Part shown: one piece after another, positions 27,044-37,111 of the stretch
How positions within the stretch are numbered: the first letter of the stretch is position 1
Layout: each line of letters starts with the position of its first letter
Assembly: GCF_012034205.1 (NCBI RefSeq)
Contig: NZ_JAATEM010000006.1
Coordinates: 1-64,000 of the forward strand
From: Streptomyces composti
GTDB taxonomy: Bacteria > Actinomycetota > Actinomycetes > Streptomycetales > Streptomycetaceae
Direction of reading: 5' to 3'
DNA length: 64,000 nucleotides
The notes under the pieces: generated by a model
Databases searched by the model: none
What the model was told of the DNA's origin: nothing
The model's input: the letters and a program-made list of their open reading frames with translations, nothing else
Program-made: the position numbers and the translations under genes

Positions 27044-28204
27044 ATGGACTGGATCACCACGCCCCTCACGGACGAGCTGCTGCGCGGCGCACTGGAGCTG
27101 GAGCGGACCGGGCAGGGTGTGCAGCCGCACCGGCTGCCCGCGCGGGCGCGGGCGCAGGCGGACGGGCAGGCGGTCATGGCGGAGGCCCAGCCGTCCGGGG
27201 TGCGGCTGGTGTTCCGCACCCGGGCCACGGCGGTGGAGCTGGACGCGCTGCGCACCAAGGCCGTCTACCAAGGGGCGCCGCCCCGCCCGGACGGGCAGTA
27301 CGAGCTGCTGGTCGACGGTGAGCCGGCCGGGCGCTCCTCGGTCGACGGCGGCAATCAGGTGGTGACGGACCTGGCCACCGGGGAGACGGACGTGCGCCCG
27401 GGACCGGTCGGCACGGTGCGGTTCACGGGACTCCCCGCGCGCGACAAGCGGGTGGAGATCTGGCTTCCGCACAACGAGATGACGCAGCTGGTGGCGCTGC
27501 GCACCGACGCTCCCGCGGAGCCGGTACCGGCCGGGGACCGCCGGGTGTGGCTGCACCACGGCAGCTCGATCAGCCAGGGCTCCGACGCCGCCGGCCCCAC
27601 CACGACCTGGCCGGCGCTCGCGGCACGGCTGAGCGGGGTGGACCTGATCAATCTGGGGCTGGGGGCGAGCGCGCTGCTCGACCCCTTCACCGCGCGGGCG
27701 ATGCGGGACACCGCCGCCGACCTCGTCAGCGTCAAGATCGGCATCAATCTCGTGAACCAGGACGCGATGCGGCTGCGGGTCTTCACGGCCGCGGTGCACG
27801 GCTTCCTGGACACCGTCCGCGAGGGGCACCCCGGCACTCCCCTGCTGGTGGTCTCGCCGCTGCTGTGCCCGATGCACGAGAACACCCCGGGCCCCAGCGC
27901 GTTCGACTTCAGCAGGCTCAGCGAGGGCAAGCTGGGCTTCCACGCCGCCGGAGATCCTGCCGAGGTCGCCGCCGGCAAGCTCACCCTCACCGTGGTGCGC
28001 GACGAACTGGCCCGCATCGTGCGCGAGCGGAGCGCCGACGACCCTCATCTGCACTACCTGGACGGCCGCGAGCTCTACGGCGAGGCGGACCACGCCGAGC
28101 TGCCGCTGCCGGACGATCTGCACCCGGACGCGGCCGCCCACCGCCGCGTCGGCGAGCGCTTCGCGGAGCGGGTGTTCGGCGACGGCGGGCCGTTCGCTGA
28201 GTGA
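27044..28204 (+). CDS. SGNH/GDSL-family hydrolase with N-terminal beta domain
   Basis: 386 residues from the ATG at 27044 (MDWITTPLTDELLRGALEL). Residues 1-155 form an N-terminal carbohydrate-esterase-type beta domain. The hydrolase domain starts WLHHGSSISQGSDA, where the Ser follows the block I position, continues with the block II glycine (LINLGLGAS), the block III Asn (IGINLVN) and ends with the Asp/His pair in DDLHPDAAAHRRVGE. No signal peptide is visible, so an intracellular esterase acting on acylated sugars or similar compounds is most likely. An earlier ATG at 26990 and a GTG at 27038 are possible; none has a good ribosome site. A LacI-operator-like GAAAGCGTTTGC lies upstream near 27000. 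Confidence 0.8.
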   Translation: MDWITTPLTDELLRGALELERTGQGVQPHRLPARARAQADGQAVMAEAQPSGVRLVFRTRATAVELDALRTKAVYQGAPPRPDGQYELLVDGEPAGRSSVDGGNQVVTDLATGETDVRPGPVGTVRFTGLPARDKRVEIWLPHNEMTQLVALRTDAPAEPVPAGDRRVWLHHGSSISQGSDAAGPTTTWPALAARLSGVDLINLGLGASALLDPFTARAMRDTAADLVSVKIGINLVNQDAMRLRVFTAAVHGFLDTVREGHPGTPLLVVSPLLCPMHENTPGPSAFDFSRLSEGKLGFHAAGDPAEVAAGKLTLTVVRDELARIVRERSADDPHLHYLDGRELYGEADHAELPLPDDLHPDAAAHRRVGERFAERVFGDGGPFAE

Positions 28205-28287
28205 TCATGCCGGGTGGTGCGGGAGGATCCGCGGGCCCGCCCGTGCCCGTCCCGGGATCCGGCGCAGAACCGCCTGTGGAAAGGGTG

Positions 28288-28316
28288 TTGACGCCCGGAC
28301 CGGACTCTCTTACAGT
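28288..28316 (+). promoter_or_regulatory. Near-consensus sigma70-type promoter for the ABC-F/UvrA operon
   Basis: TTGACG (28288-28293) and TACAGT (28311-28316) are separated by exactly 17 bp, the best vegetative promoter match that I found in the window. Transcription is expected to start near 28323, which leaves a leader of about 260 nt before the ABC-F start codon at 28583. Confidence 0.75.
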
Positions 28317-28322
28317 GTATGG

Positions 28323-28582
28323 CAGTCCTGTTGCCGTCGATGGGAGAAGGACGTTGCTCCTCTGAGGTCCTGAGACACCGCGTGACACATCAGACGTGTG
28401 TCCGCCGTGTGCGACCTCGGCGTCGAGCCGTCCTCGCGGAACAGGGCTTTCCCATGTCCGGCCCATCCGCCGGCGTGTGCCCCCGGCAGCCGTGCCGGTG
28501 TGCGGCCCCCGCTCCCGTCGCCTCCTCGCGGTGTCTCGAAACGCGATTGTTCCCGACCGCTCGAGCAACCGCGGAGGCCCGC
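28323..28582 (+). promoter_or_regulatory. Long structured 5' leader of an ABC-F gene (possible attenuator)
   Basis: Within the leader, gagacaccgcg (28372-28382) is perfectly complementary to cgcggtgtctc (28527-28537), which would close a 166-nt domain. Internal hairpins include gacaca/tgtgtc near 28384-28402 and ccggca/tgccgg (28483-28498). A very short reading frame TTG-CTC-CTC-TGA follows a GGGAGAAGG ribosome-like site near 28342-28365. ABC-F resistance genes are commonly controlled by ribosome-mediated attenuation in such leaders; that this one works so is inferred. Confidence 0.5.
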
Positions 28583-30208
28583 ATGTCTTCCACCATCGTC
28601 TGTACGTCCCTGTCCTACGCCTGGCCCGACGGCACCCCCGTCTTCGAGAACCTCGACGTCACCTTCGGCGCGGGACGCACCGGCCTGGTCGGCGTCAACG
28701 GGTCCGGTAAGTCGACCCTGCTCAAGCTGATCGCCGGTGAGCTGGCACCGGCCGACGGCACCGTCCGGGTCGCCGGGGAGGTGGGGTACCTGCCGCAGAA
28801 CGTCACGCTCGACACCGCGCTGCGCGTCGACGAGGTGCTCGGCATCGCCGCCCGGCGGGCCGCGCTGCATGCCATCGAGGCGGGCGACGCGTCCGAGGAG
28901 CACTTCGAGACCATCGGCGACGACTGGGACGTGGAGGAACGCGCCCTGGCCACGCTCGGTGAACTCGGCCTCGGTCGGCTGGAGCTGGACCGCACCGTCG
29001 GCGAGGTCTCGGGCGGCGAGGCGGTGCTGCTGCGGCTGGCCGCGCTGCTGCTGCGCCGGCCGGACGTCCTGCTGCTCGACGAGCCCACCAACAACCTGGA
29101 CCTGTACGCCCGCCGGCGGCTGTACGCCGCCGTCGAGGGCTGGGCCGGCGTGATGGTCGTGGTCAGCCACGACCGCGAACTGCTGGAACACGTCGACCAG
29201 ATCGCCGATCTGCGCTCGGGAGAGGTCCACTGGTACGGCGGCAACTACTCGGCCTACGAGGCGGCGCTGGCCGTGGAGCAGGAGGCGGCCCAGCGCATGG
29301 TGCGGGTCGCCGAGGCCGAACTGCGCCGGCAGAAACGCGAACTGGCCGACGCCCAGATCAAGCTGGCCCGCCGCAAGCGCTACGGCCAGAAGATGTGGGA
29401 CAACAAGCGCGAGCCCAAGGTGGTCATGGGCGAGCGCAAGCGGCAGGCCCAGGTCGCCGCCGGCAAGCACCGCATCATCCACGAGGAGAAGCTGGCCGAG
29501 GCCAAGGAGCGGCTCGACGACGCGGTGGAGGCGGTGCGGGACGACGACGAGATCCGCGTCGACCTGCCGTACACCGCGGTGCCGAGGGGCCGCGACGTGC
29601 TGACCCTGCGGGACGCGGAACTGGTCCACGGGACACGGCTGAAAGGGGGCCTGGACCTGCGGGGCCCGGAGCGGGTGGCGCTGATCGGGCGGAACGGCTC
29701 CGGGAAGACCACGCTGCTGCGCACCATCGCCGGGGAACTGGCGCCGGTGGCGGGTGAGGTGACGGCGCACGTCCCGCTGCGGTTCCTGCCGCAGCGGCTC
29801 GACGTCCTCGACGGGGAGCTGTCGGTGGCCGAGAACGTGGCGCGGTTCGCGCCTCAGGCCACCAACAACCGGATCAGGGCGCGGCTGGCCCGCTTCCTGT
29901 TCCGGGGCGCCCGCGCCGACCAGAAGGCGGCGACCCTGTCCGGCGGCGAACGCTTCCGGGCGGCGCTGGCCGCGCTGATGCTGGCCGAGCCCGCGCCCCA
30001 GCTGCTGATGCTGGACGAGCCCACCAACAACCTGGACATGGCCAGCGTCCGCCAGCTCACCACGGCGCTCGAGTCGTACGAGGGCGCACTGATCGTGGCC
30101 AGCCACGATCTGCCGTTCCTGGAGTCCATCGGCATCACCCGCTGGCTGATCGTGGAGGAGGGAGAACTGAAGGAAACGACGACAGAAGCTGTCGGGTATT
30201 CCGCCTAG
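28583..30208 (+). CDS. ABC-F family ATPase (probable ribosome protection protein)
   Basis: 541 residues with two ABC domains in one chain and no membrane segments. Domain 1: Walker A GVNGSGKSTLLKL near residue 37, signature VSGGEAVLLRL, Walker B DVLLLDEPTNNLDL. A charged, helical interdomain linker (about residues 230-320, rich in Lys/Arg/Glu) follows, then domain 2 with GRNGSGKTTLLRT, LSGGERFRAAL and LMLDEPTNNLDM. The doubled DEPTNNLD is diagnostic of ABC-F. Resistance-type members enter the ribosomal E site and displace antibiotics from the peptidyl-transferase centre. The ATG has GGAGG 6 nt upstream; an open frame extends far upstream but lies in the leader. It is 10 nt from the UvrA-like gene. 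Confidence 0.9.
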   Translation: MSSTIVCTSLSYAWPDGTPVFENLDVTFGAGRTGLVGVNGSGKSTLLKLIAGELAPADGTVRVAGEVGYLPQNVTLDTALRVDEVLGIAARRAALHAIEAGDASEEHFETIGDDWDVEERALATLGELGLGRLELDRTVGEVSGGEAVLLRLAALLLRRPDVLLLDEPTNNLDLYARRRLYAAVEGWAGVMVVVSHDRELLEHVDQIADLRSGEVHWYGGNYSAYEAALAVEQEAAQRMVRVAEAELRRQKRELADAQIKLARRKRYGQKMWDNKREPKVVMGERKRQAQVAAGKHRIIHEEKLAEAKERLDDAVEAVRDDDEIRVDLPYTAVPRGRDVLTLRDAELVHGTRLKGGLDLRGPERVALIGRNGSGKTTLLRTIAGELAPVAGEVTAHVPLRFLPQRLDVLDGELSVAENVARFAPQATNNRIRARLARFLFRGARADQKAATLSGGERFRAALAALMLAEPAPQLLMLDEPTNNLDMASVRQLTTALESYEGALIVASHDLPFLESIGITRWLIVEEGELKETTTEAVGYSA

Positions 30209-30218
30209 CGTCGGCGGC

Positions 30219-32522
<2,304 letters not shown>

Positions 32523-32617
32523 ACTCACCGGCGGTGGGGGTGTCCCCGTCCGGTCCCGGCTTGCATGATGGTCGGCCGACGCCCACGTCACGTTCCATCC
32601 GATTCGGAGTCACGCCC

Positions 32618-33394
32618 GTGCCCAGCAAGAAGGCCCTGGTCCGCCGTCCCAGCCCGCGCCTGGCCGAGGGGCTGGTGACCCACATCCAGCGCGAGAAGGT
32701 CGACGCCGACCGCGCGATGGAGCAGTGGGAGGCGTATGTGGAGGCCTTGCGGACGCACGGCTGGGAGACCGTGGAGGTCGATCCGGCCGACGACTGCCCG
32801 GACTCGGTGTTCGTCGAGGACACGGTGGTGATGTTCCGCAATGTCGCGCTGATCGCCCGCCCGGGCGCCGAGTCGCGCCGCCCGGAGACCGCCGGGGTCG
32901 AGGAGGCCGTGGCGGGCCTCGGCTGCTCGGTGAACTGGATCTGGGAGCCGGGCACCCTGGACGGCGGCGATGTGCTGAAGATCGGTGACACCGTGTACGT
33001 CGGCCGGGGCGGGCGGACCAACGCCGCCGGGGTGCAGCAGCTGCGGGCGGCGTTCGAACCCCTGGGCGCGCGGGTGGTCGCGGTGCCGGTCAGCAAGGTG
33101 CTGCATCTGAAGTCGGCGGTCACCGCGCTGCCGGACGGCACCGTCATCGGGCACATCCCGAACATGGACGCGCCGTCGCTGTTCGACCGCTTCCTCCCGG
33201 TGCCGGAGGAGTCGGGCTGCCATGTGGTGCTGCTCGGCGGGGACAAGCTGCTGATGGCGGCGAGCGCGCCGAAGACGGCCGAGCTGTTCGCCGACCTGGG
33301 TTACCAGCCGGTTCTGGTGGACATCGGCGAGTTCGAGAAGCTCGAGGGATGTGTGACATGTCTCTCGGTGCGACTGCGCGGCCTGTACTCCTGA
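32618..33394 (+). CDS. N(G),N(G)-dimethylarginine dimethylaminohydrolase (DDAH)
   Basis: 258 residues, the family's usual length, with an amidinotransferase (pentein) fold. The active-site elements are visible: CPDSVFVEDTVV (acidic substrate-binding residues), EPGTLDGGDVL, LHLKSAVTAL (catalytic His) and the C-terminal LEGCVTCLS, where the first Cys is the expected nucleophile. The enzyme hydrolyses methylated arginines to citrulline and methylamines. The GTG at 32618 has GGAG 8 nt upstream. It follows the UvrA-like gene by 95 bp and probably has its own promoter. It could also be annotated as an arginine deiminase-related protein, but the motif set favours DDAH. Confidence 0.9.
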   Translation: MPSKKALVRRPSPRLAEGLVTHIQREKVDADRAMEQWEAYVEALRTHGWETVEVDPADDCPDSVFVEDTVVMFRNVALIARPGAESRRPETAGVEEAVAGLGCSVNWIWEPGTLDGGDVLKIGDTVYVGRGGRTNAAGVQQLRAAFEPLGARVVAVPVSKVLHLKSAVTALPDGTVIGHIPNMDAPSLFDRFLPVPEESGCHVVLLGGDKLLMAASAPKTAELFADLGYQPVLVDIGEFEKLEGCVTCLSVRLRGLYS

Positions 33395-33519
33395 CGAGCC
33401 GGTCGGCTCCCTGACAGTCCCTCGTCCGGCCCCCCGGACCTGCGGGTTGCGGGGGCCGTGCCGTCTCCGGCGGCTCTCCGAGGTCACGGGGCTGATCAGC
33501 GGCCTTTACGGTGCCCTTA

Positions 33520-33565
33520 ACCTACGGCTACGTAACCTACGGATTCGTAGCCTACGATTCCGTAG
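33520..33565. promoter_or_regulatory. Three phased TACG-N4-CGTA operators upstream of the desaturase gene
   Basis: Three 15-bp units (33520-33534, 33535-33549, 33550-33564) each contain TACG-N4-CGTA: TACGGCTACGTA, TACGGATTCGTA and TACGATTCCGTA. Units two and three extend to CTACG-N4-CGTAG. The array ends 57 bp before the desaturase start. Palindromes of this size are typical TetR-family operators. The same core occurs in the array upstream of the TetR gene at 53130-53193. Confidence 0.7.
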
Positions 33566-33621
33566 GTTCCCGGCACCGCTCGCCGGGCCCCGTACCTGTC
33601 ACACGTCCCCCTGGAGTCCCC

Positions 33622-34599
33622 GTGACGATCGCTTCTCCCCGCCTCGGCAGCCCTGCCACCGACTGGACCGACGCACGGCTGCTGTACGCCCTGGAAGAGG
33701 TGGTCGAGAAGGAACTCAACCGGCATCTGAAGGTCGCCAAGGACTGGATGCCGCACGAGTACGTGCCGTGGAGCGACGCCCGCAACTTCCCCGGCCTCTT
33801 CGAGGACGGCGAGGCCTGGGACAAGGAGCAGTCCAAGGTCACCGAGATCGGCCGGATCGCCCTGGTGGTGAACCTGCTGACCGAGGACAACCTCCCCAGC
33901 TACCACCACGAGATCGCCTCCCTGTTCGGCCGGGACGGCGCCTGGGGCACCTGGGTGCACCGCTGGACGGCGGAGGAGGGCCGGCACGGCATCGTGATGC
34001 GGGACTATCTGCTCGCCTCGCGTGCGGTGGACCCGGACAAGCTCGAGCAGTTCCGCATGGCGCACATGAGCGAGGGCTTCGAGTCGGACAACCGGCACTC
34101 GATGCTGCACTCGGTCGCCTATGTCTCCTTCCAGGAGCTGGCCACCCGCATCTCGCACCGCAACACCGGCCACCAGTCGGGTGACCCGGTCTGCGACCGC
34201 ATGCTGGCCCGGATCGCCACCGACGAGAACCTGCACATGGTCTTCTACCGGAACCTCCTCAAGGCGGCCTTCGAACTGGCCCCGGATCTGACGATGCAGG
34301 CGGTGCGGGACGTCGTGGTGAACTTCCGCATGCCCGGCCACGGCATGCCCGGCTTCGAGCGGGCCGCCGCGCAGATGGCGATCGGCGAGGTCTACAACCT
34401 GCGCATCCACCACGACGACGTGCTGCAGCCGGTGCTCCGCTTCCTGAAGATCATGGAGATCGAGGGTCTGGGCCCCGAGGGCCTCAAGGCCCAGGAGGAA
34501 CTGGGTCTGTACATGCACGGCCTGGACGAGGAAGCCAGGAAGTTCGACGAGAAGCTCGCGGCCCGCAAGGCCCGCATGGCGGCCCGCGCCGCCGGCTGA
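33622..34599 (+). CDS. Acyl-[acyl-carrier-protein] desaturase (soluble diiron type)
   Basis: 325 residues, all helical and soluble. The diiron ligands are arranged as in plant stearoyl-ACP desaturase: Glu in LEEVVEKELNRH, then TAEEGRHGIVM (E-x2-H) near residue 117, and ATDENLHMVFY (D-E-N-x-H) near 198. The enzyme uses O2 and reduced ferredoxin to introduce a cis double bond in acyl-ACP, giving monounsaturated membrane fatty acids. The GTG start has GGAG 7 nt upstream. Three tandem palindromes lie 57-102 bp upstream, so the gene is probably repressed by a TetR-type regulator. No ferredoxin or reductase gene is adjacent. Confidence 0.92.
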   Translation: MTIASPRLGSPATDWTDARLLYALEEVVEKELNRHLKVAKDWMPHEYVPWSDARNFPGLFEDGEAWDKEQSKVTEIGRIALVVNLLTEDNLPSYHHEIASLFGRDGAWGTWVHRWTAEEGRHGIVMRDYLLASRAVDPDKLEQFRMAHMSEGFESDNRHSMLHSVAYVSFQELATRISHRNTGHQSGDPVCDRMLARIATDENLHMVFYRNLLKAAFELAPDLTMQAVRDVVVNFRMPGHGMPGFERAAAQMAIGEVYNLRIHHDDVLQPVLRFLKIMEIEGLGPEGLKAQEELGLYMHGLDEEARKFDEKLAARKARMAARAAG

Positions 34600-34642
34600 C
34601 CCGGGGCCCCCCGCTCACCGGCCTCCGGCCGTGGGAGCGCGC

Positions 34643-34900
34643 TCAGCGCCCCGTCCGCCGCAACTCCATCCGCTCCTTCTCCGACAGCCCGCCCCAGACC
34701 CCGAAACGCATGTCGTGGGTCAGGGCGTACTCCAGGCAGGTGGCGCGGATGGGGCACAGTGCGCAGATCCGCTTGGCCTCCCGCACGGAGCTGCCGGGCT
34801 CGGGGAAGAAGAAGTCTCCCCCGGTCTGCGCGCACAGCGCCTCTTCCTGCCAGTCCAGCTCGGGAGAGGCGCCACGTCCGATGTCCAGGTGCGAGTGCAT
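34643..34900 (-). CDS. WhiB-like (Wbl) iron-sulfur regulatory protein
   Basis: 85 residues. Four conserved cysteines occur as one in EEALCAQ followed by C-x2-C-x5-C in ICALCPIRATC, the ligands of the Wbl [4Fe-4S] cluster. The G(V/I)WGG turn (RFGVWGGLSEKER) and a basic C-terminus (RMELRRTGR) follow. Wbl proteins bind the housekeeping sigma factor and tune promoters in development, redox response or drug tolerance. I use the ATG at 34900; an in-frame ATG at 34936 would add 12 residues, and neither has a strong ribosome site. From memory it corresponds to a single Wbl gene near the laccase in S. coelicolor. Confidence 0.9.
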   Translation of the reverse strand: MHSHLDIGRGASPELDWQEEALCAQTGGDFFFPEPGSSVREAKRICALCPIRATCLEYALTHDMRFGVWGGLSEKERMELRRTGR

Positions 34901-35036
34901 GGCCGGAAGCGTGCCGGGCGGCGGAAAACATTCCATCAACACGACATCAACGCAGCCCGCAACCACGCACTGCGCGGCGCTCCGTCCGGCGGGCCGGCCA
35001 CGATCGCCCAGCCCGCCGAGGCCGCCCGCCGCGGCC

Positions 35037-35084
35037 GGGCACCGGGCACCGGGCACCGGGCACCGGGCACCGGGCACCGGGCAC
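35037..35084. repeat. 7-bp tandem repeat GGGCACC, about 6.9 copies
   Basis: 48 bp of uninterrupted GGGCACC units between the Wbl gene and the VOC-protein gene. No gene covers it convincingly. The unit is not a multiple of three, so slippage would shift any frame across it. Copy number is likely to vary between strains. Confidence 0.9.
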
Positions 35085-35134
35085 GACTGTGCCTCCGGCA
35101 CCCGGAAAAGGCACGGCGGCACGCCCGGTGAGGC

Positions 35135-35923
35135 TCAGGTCTGGCGCGGGTCCCCCTTGAGGACCGCGAAGCGCGCACCGTAGGGGTCCTCGAGGCGGGC
35201 GAGGCGGCCCACGCCGGGGATGGAGTTGGCCGGCATGCGCACCTCGGCGCCCAGCTCGACGGCTCTGGAGACGGTCGCGTCCGGGTCGTCGGTGCCGAAG
35301 CAGGGCAGCCAGTGGGGGCGGGCGCCCGACCGGGCCTCGACCGGATCGTCGGCCACCGACACCAGACCGCCGAAGGTGCCCTCCTCGCCGGTGCCGGCCG
35401 TTGCGAGGGAGGTGTAGACACCGGTCGGGAAGGTGAGGGCTTCGGTCTCCCACCCGAGCACGGTGTTGAAGAAGGCGGCGGCGCGGGCGATGTCCGGGGT
35501 GTAGAGCTCGGCCCAGCACAGGGAACCGGCCGTCATGACCCGGTCGAGTCCCTTGCGGCGGCCGGGCTCCCAGATGCCGAACGGCACTCCCGCCGGGTCG
35601 GCGAGGACCGCGGAGGTTCCCTGCTCCATGCCCCGGGTGGGCGGCTCGATCACCGTGGCCCCGGCCTGCTCGGCGGTCTTGACCGTGGCCCCGGCGTCGG
35701 GGCTCTGGAAGTACAGGGTCCAGGCGGTCGCCTCCTGGGCCGGATTGCAGGCCGCGACGATGTCGCCGTCCAGCTCGAAGAAGCCGTATCCCCCGGCCTG
35801 GGGGCCGGCGGAGCGGAACTCCCAGCCGAAGAGACCGCGGTAGAAGGCCACGGCGCCCTCGGCGTCGGGCCCGCCGATCTCGATCCAGTCAGGACCGCCG
35901 TCGACGAAGCTGGTGGTCAGCAT
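35135..35923 (-). CDS. Two-domain VOC (glyoxalase-fold) protein
   Basis: 262 residues in two repeats of the vicinal-oxygen-chelate fold: residues 1-125 (DWIEIGGPDAEGAVAFYRGL to LADPAGVPFGIWEP) and 130-262 (CWAELYTPDIARAAAFFNTV to LEDPYGARFAVLKGD). The paired beta-alpha-beta modules and their GPD/PDxxxAxxFY phrases are typical of the Mycobacterium Cfp30B-like family rather than of glyoxalase I itself. Catalytic activity is unknown; roles in antibiotic binding, dioxygenase chemistry or methylglyoxal handling are all known in the superfamily. The ATG has GGAGGAG 8 nt upstream. It is divergent from the LigD-type polymerase gene, with 141 bp between. Confidence 0.88.
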   Translation of the reverse strand: MLTTSFVDGGPDWIEIGGPDAEGAVAFYRGLFGWEFRSAGPQAGGYGFFELDGDIVAACNPAQEATAWTLYFQSPDAGATVKTAEQAGATVIEPPTRGMEQGTSAVLADPAGVPFGIWEPGRRKGLDRVMTAGSLCWAELYTPDIARAAAFFNTVLGWETEALTFPTGVYTSLATAGTGEEGTFGGLVSVADDPVEARSGARPHWLPCFGTDDPDATVSRAVELGAEVRMPANSIPGVGRLARLEDPYGARFAVLKGDPRQT

Positions 35924-36064
35924 GTGGCGTCTCCTCCTCGAGTCCGATCGGGGGCCGTCGTCTTCGACCCTCGTGCCGAGTCTCGCACCCGGCACTGACA
36001 ATCGGCCGCCTCGCGCGGCTCGTCCGGTATGCGAGGTTCCCGGGGTGGGCCTACCGTGGCTCGC

Positions 36065-37075
36065 ATGGGTGACGCGGTGGAACTGGAGGTGGCCGGGCGG
36101 ACGGTGCGGCTGTCCAGCCCGGACAAGGTGTTCTTCCCGGAGCGCGGTTTCACCAAGCTGGACCTGGCCCGCTACTACCAGGCCGTGGGCCCCGGCATTC
36201 TGCGCGCCCTGCGCGACCGCCCCACCACCCTGGAGCGCTATCCCGACGGGGTGACGGGCGAGTCGTTCTTCCAGAAGCGGGCACCGAAGAACATGCCCGA
36301 CTGGATCCCCACCGCGCACATCACCTTTCCCAGCGGCCGCAGCGCCGACGAGATGTGCCCGACCGAGGAGGCGGCCGTCGTCTGGGCCGCCCAGTACGGA
36401 ACACTGGTCTTCCACCCCTGGCCGGTGCGCCGCGACGACGTGGACCACCCCGACGAGCTGCGCATCGACCTCGACCCGCAGCCGGGCACCGACTACGACG
36501 ACGCCGCCCGCGCCGCCCATGAACTGCGGGACCTGCTCGAGTCCTACGGGATGCGCGGCTGGCCCAAGACGTCGGGCGGCCGGGGCATTCATGTGTTCGT
36601 GCCGATCGAGCCGCGCTGGACCTTCACCCAGGTCCGCCGGGCCGCCATCGCGGTGGGCCGGGAGATGGAGCGGCGGATGCCGGACCGGGTGACCATCAAG
36701 TGGTGGAAGGAGGAGCGCGGCGAGCGCATCTTCATCGACTACAACCAGACGGCCCGCGACCGCACCATCGCCTCCGCCTACTCGGTGCGCCCCCGCCCCA
36801 ACGCCCCCGTCTCCGCCCCGCTGCGCTGGGAAGAGGTCGGGGTCGCGCATCCCGGGGACTTCGATCTCGCGACCATGCCCGCGCGCTTCGCCGAACTCGG
36901 CGACGTGCACGCGGACATGGACGATCACGCGTTCTCCCTGGAGCCGCTTCTCGAGCTGGCCCGCAGGGACGAGCACGACCACGGACTCGGTGATCTGCCG
37001 TACCCGCCCGAGTATCCGAAGATGCCGGGGGAACCCAAGCGGGTACAGCCGAGCCGGGCGAAGAAGCAGACCTGA
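36065..37075 (+). CDS. LigD-type polymerase domain protein (NHEJ primase-polymerase)
   Basis: 336 residues covering only the archaeo-eukaryotic primase-type polymerase module of LigD. The catalytic Asp pair is in LRIDLDPQPG near residue 141, the SGGRGIHVFVPI motif binds the nucleotide, and the third Asp lies in RIFIDYNQTARDRT near residue 224. Such enzymes add ribo- or deoxynucleotides at DNA ends during non-homologous end joining, normally with Ku and a ligase. Here the polymerase is a separate gene; an ATP-dependent ligase is encoded 7.6 kb away and no Ku gene is in the window. The ATG lacks a Shine-Dalgarno and follows TACCGT (36052-36057) by 7 nt. Confidence 0.92.
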   Translation: MGDAVELEVAGRTVRLSSPDKVFFPERGFTKLDLARYYQAVGPGILRALRDRPTTLERYPDGVTGESFFQKRAPKNMPDWIPTAHITFPSGRSADEMCPTEEAAVVWAAQYGTLVFHPWPVRRDDVDHPDELRIDLDPQPGTDYDDAARAAHELRDLLESYGMRGWPKTSGGRGIHVFVPIEPRWTFTQVRRAAIAVGREMERRMPDRVTIKWWKEERGERIFIDYNQTARDRTIASAYSVRPRPNAPVSAPLRWEEVGVAHPGDFDLATMPARFAELGDVHADMDDHAFSLEPLLELARRDEHDHGLGDLPYPPEYPKMPGEPKRVQPSRAKKQT

Positions 37076-37111
37076 CCTGCGGACCCTGCCCGTGGATCCA
37101 GTGGTTCTGGC

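Noticed and set aside
28319..28582. In-frame N-terminal extension of the ABC-F protein
   Set aside because: The extension starts before the predicted transcription start, is Arg/Cys/Pro-rich unlike any ABC-F, and the ATG at 28583 has a good Shine-Dalgarno.
33511..33621. Translated TYGYVTYGFVAYDSVG repeat as an N-terminal extension of the desaturase
   Set aside because: It is the operator array read as protein; the GTG at 33622 has a proper ribosome site and matches the family start.
35037..35084. CRISPR or iteron-type replication origin
   Set aside because: A 7-bp perfect microsatellite with no replication gene or DnaA boxes nearby.
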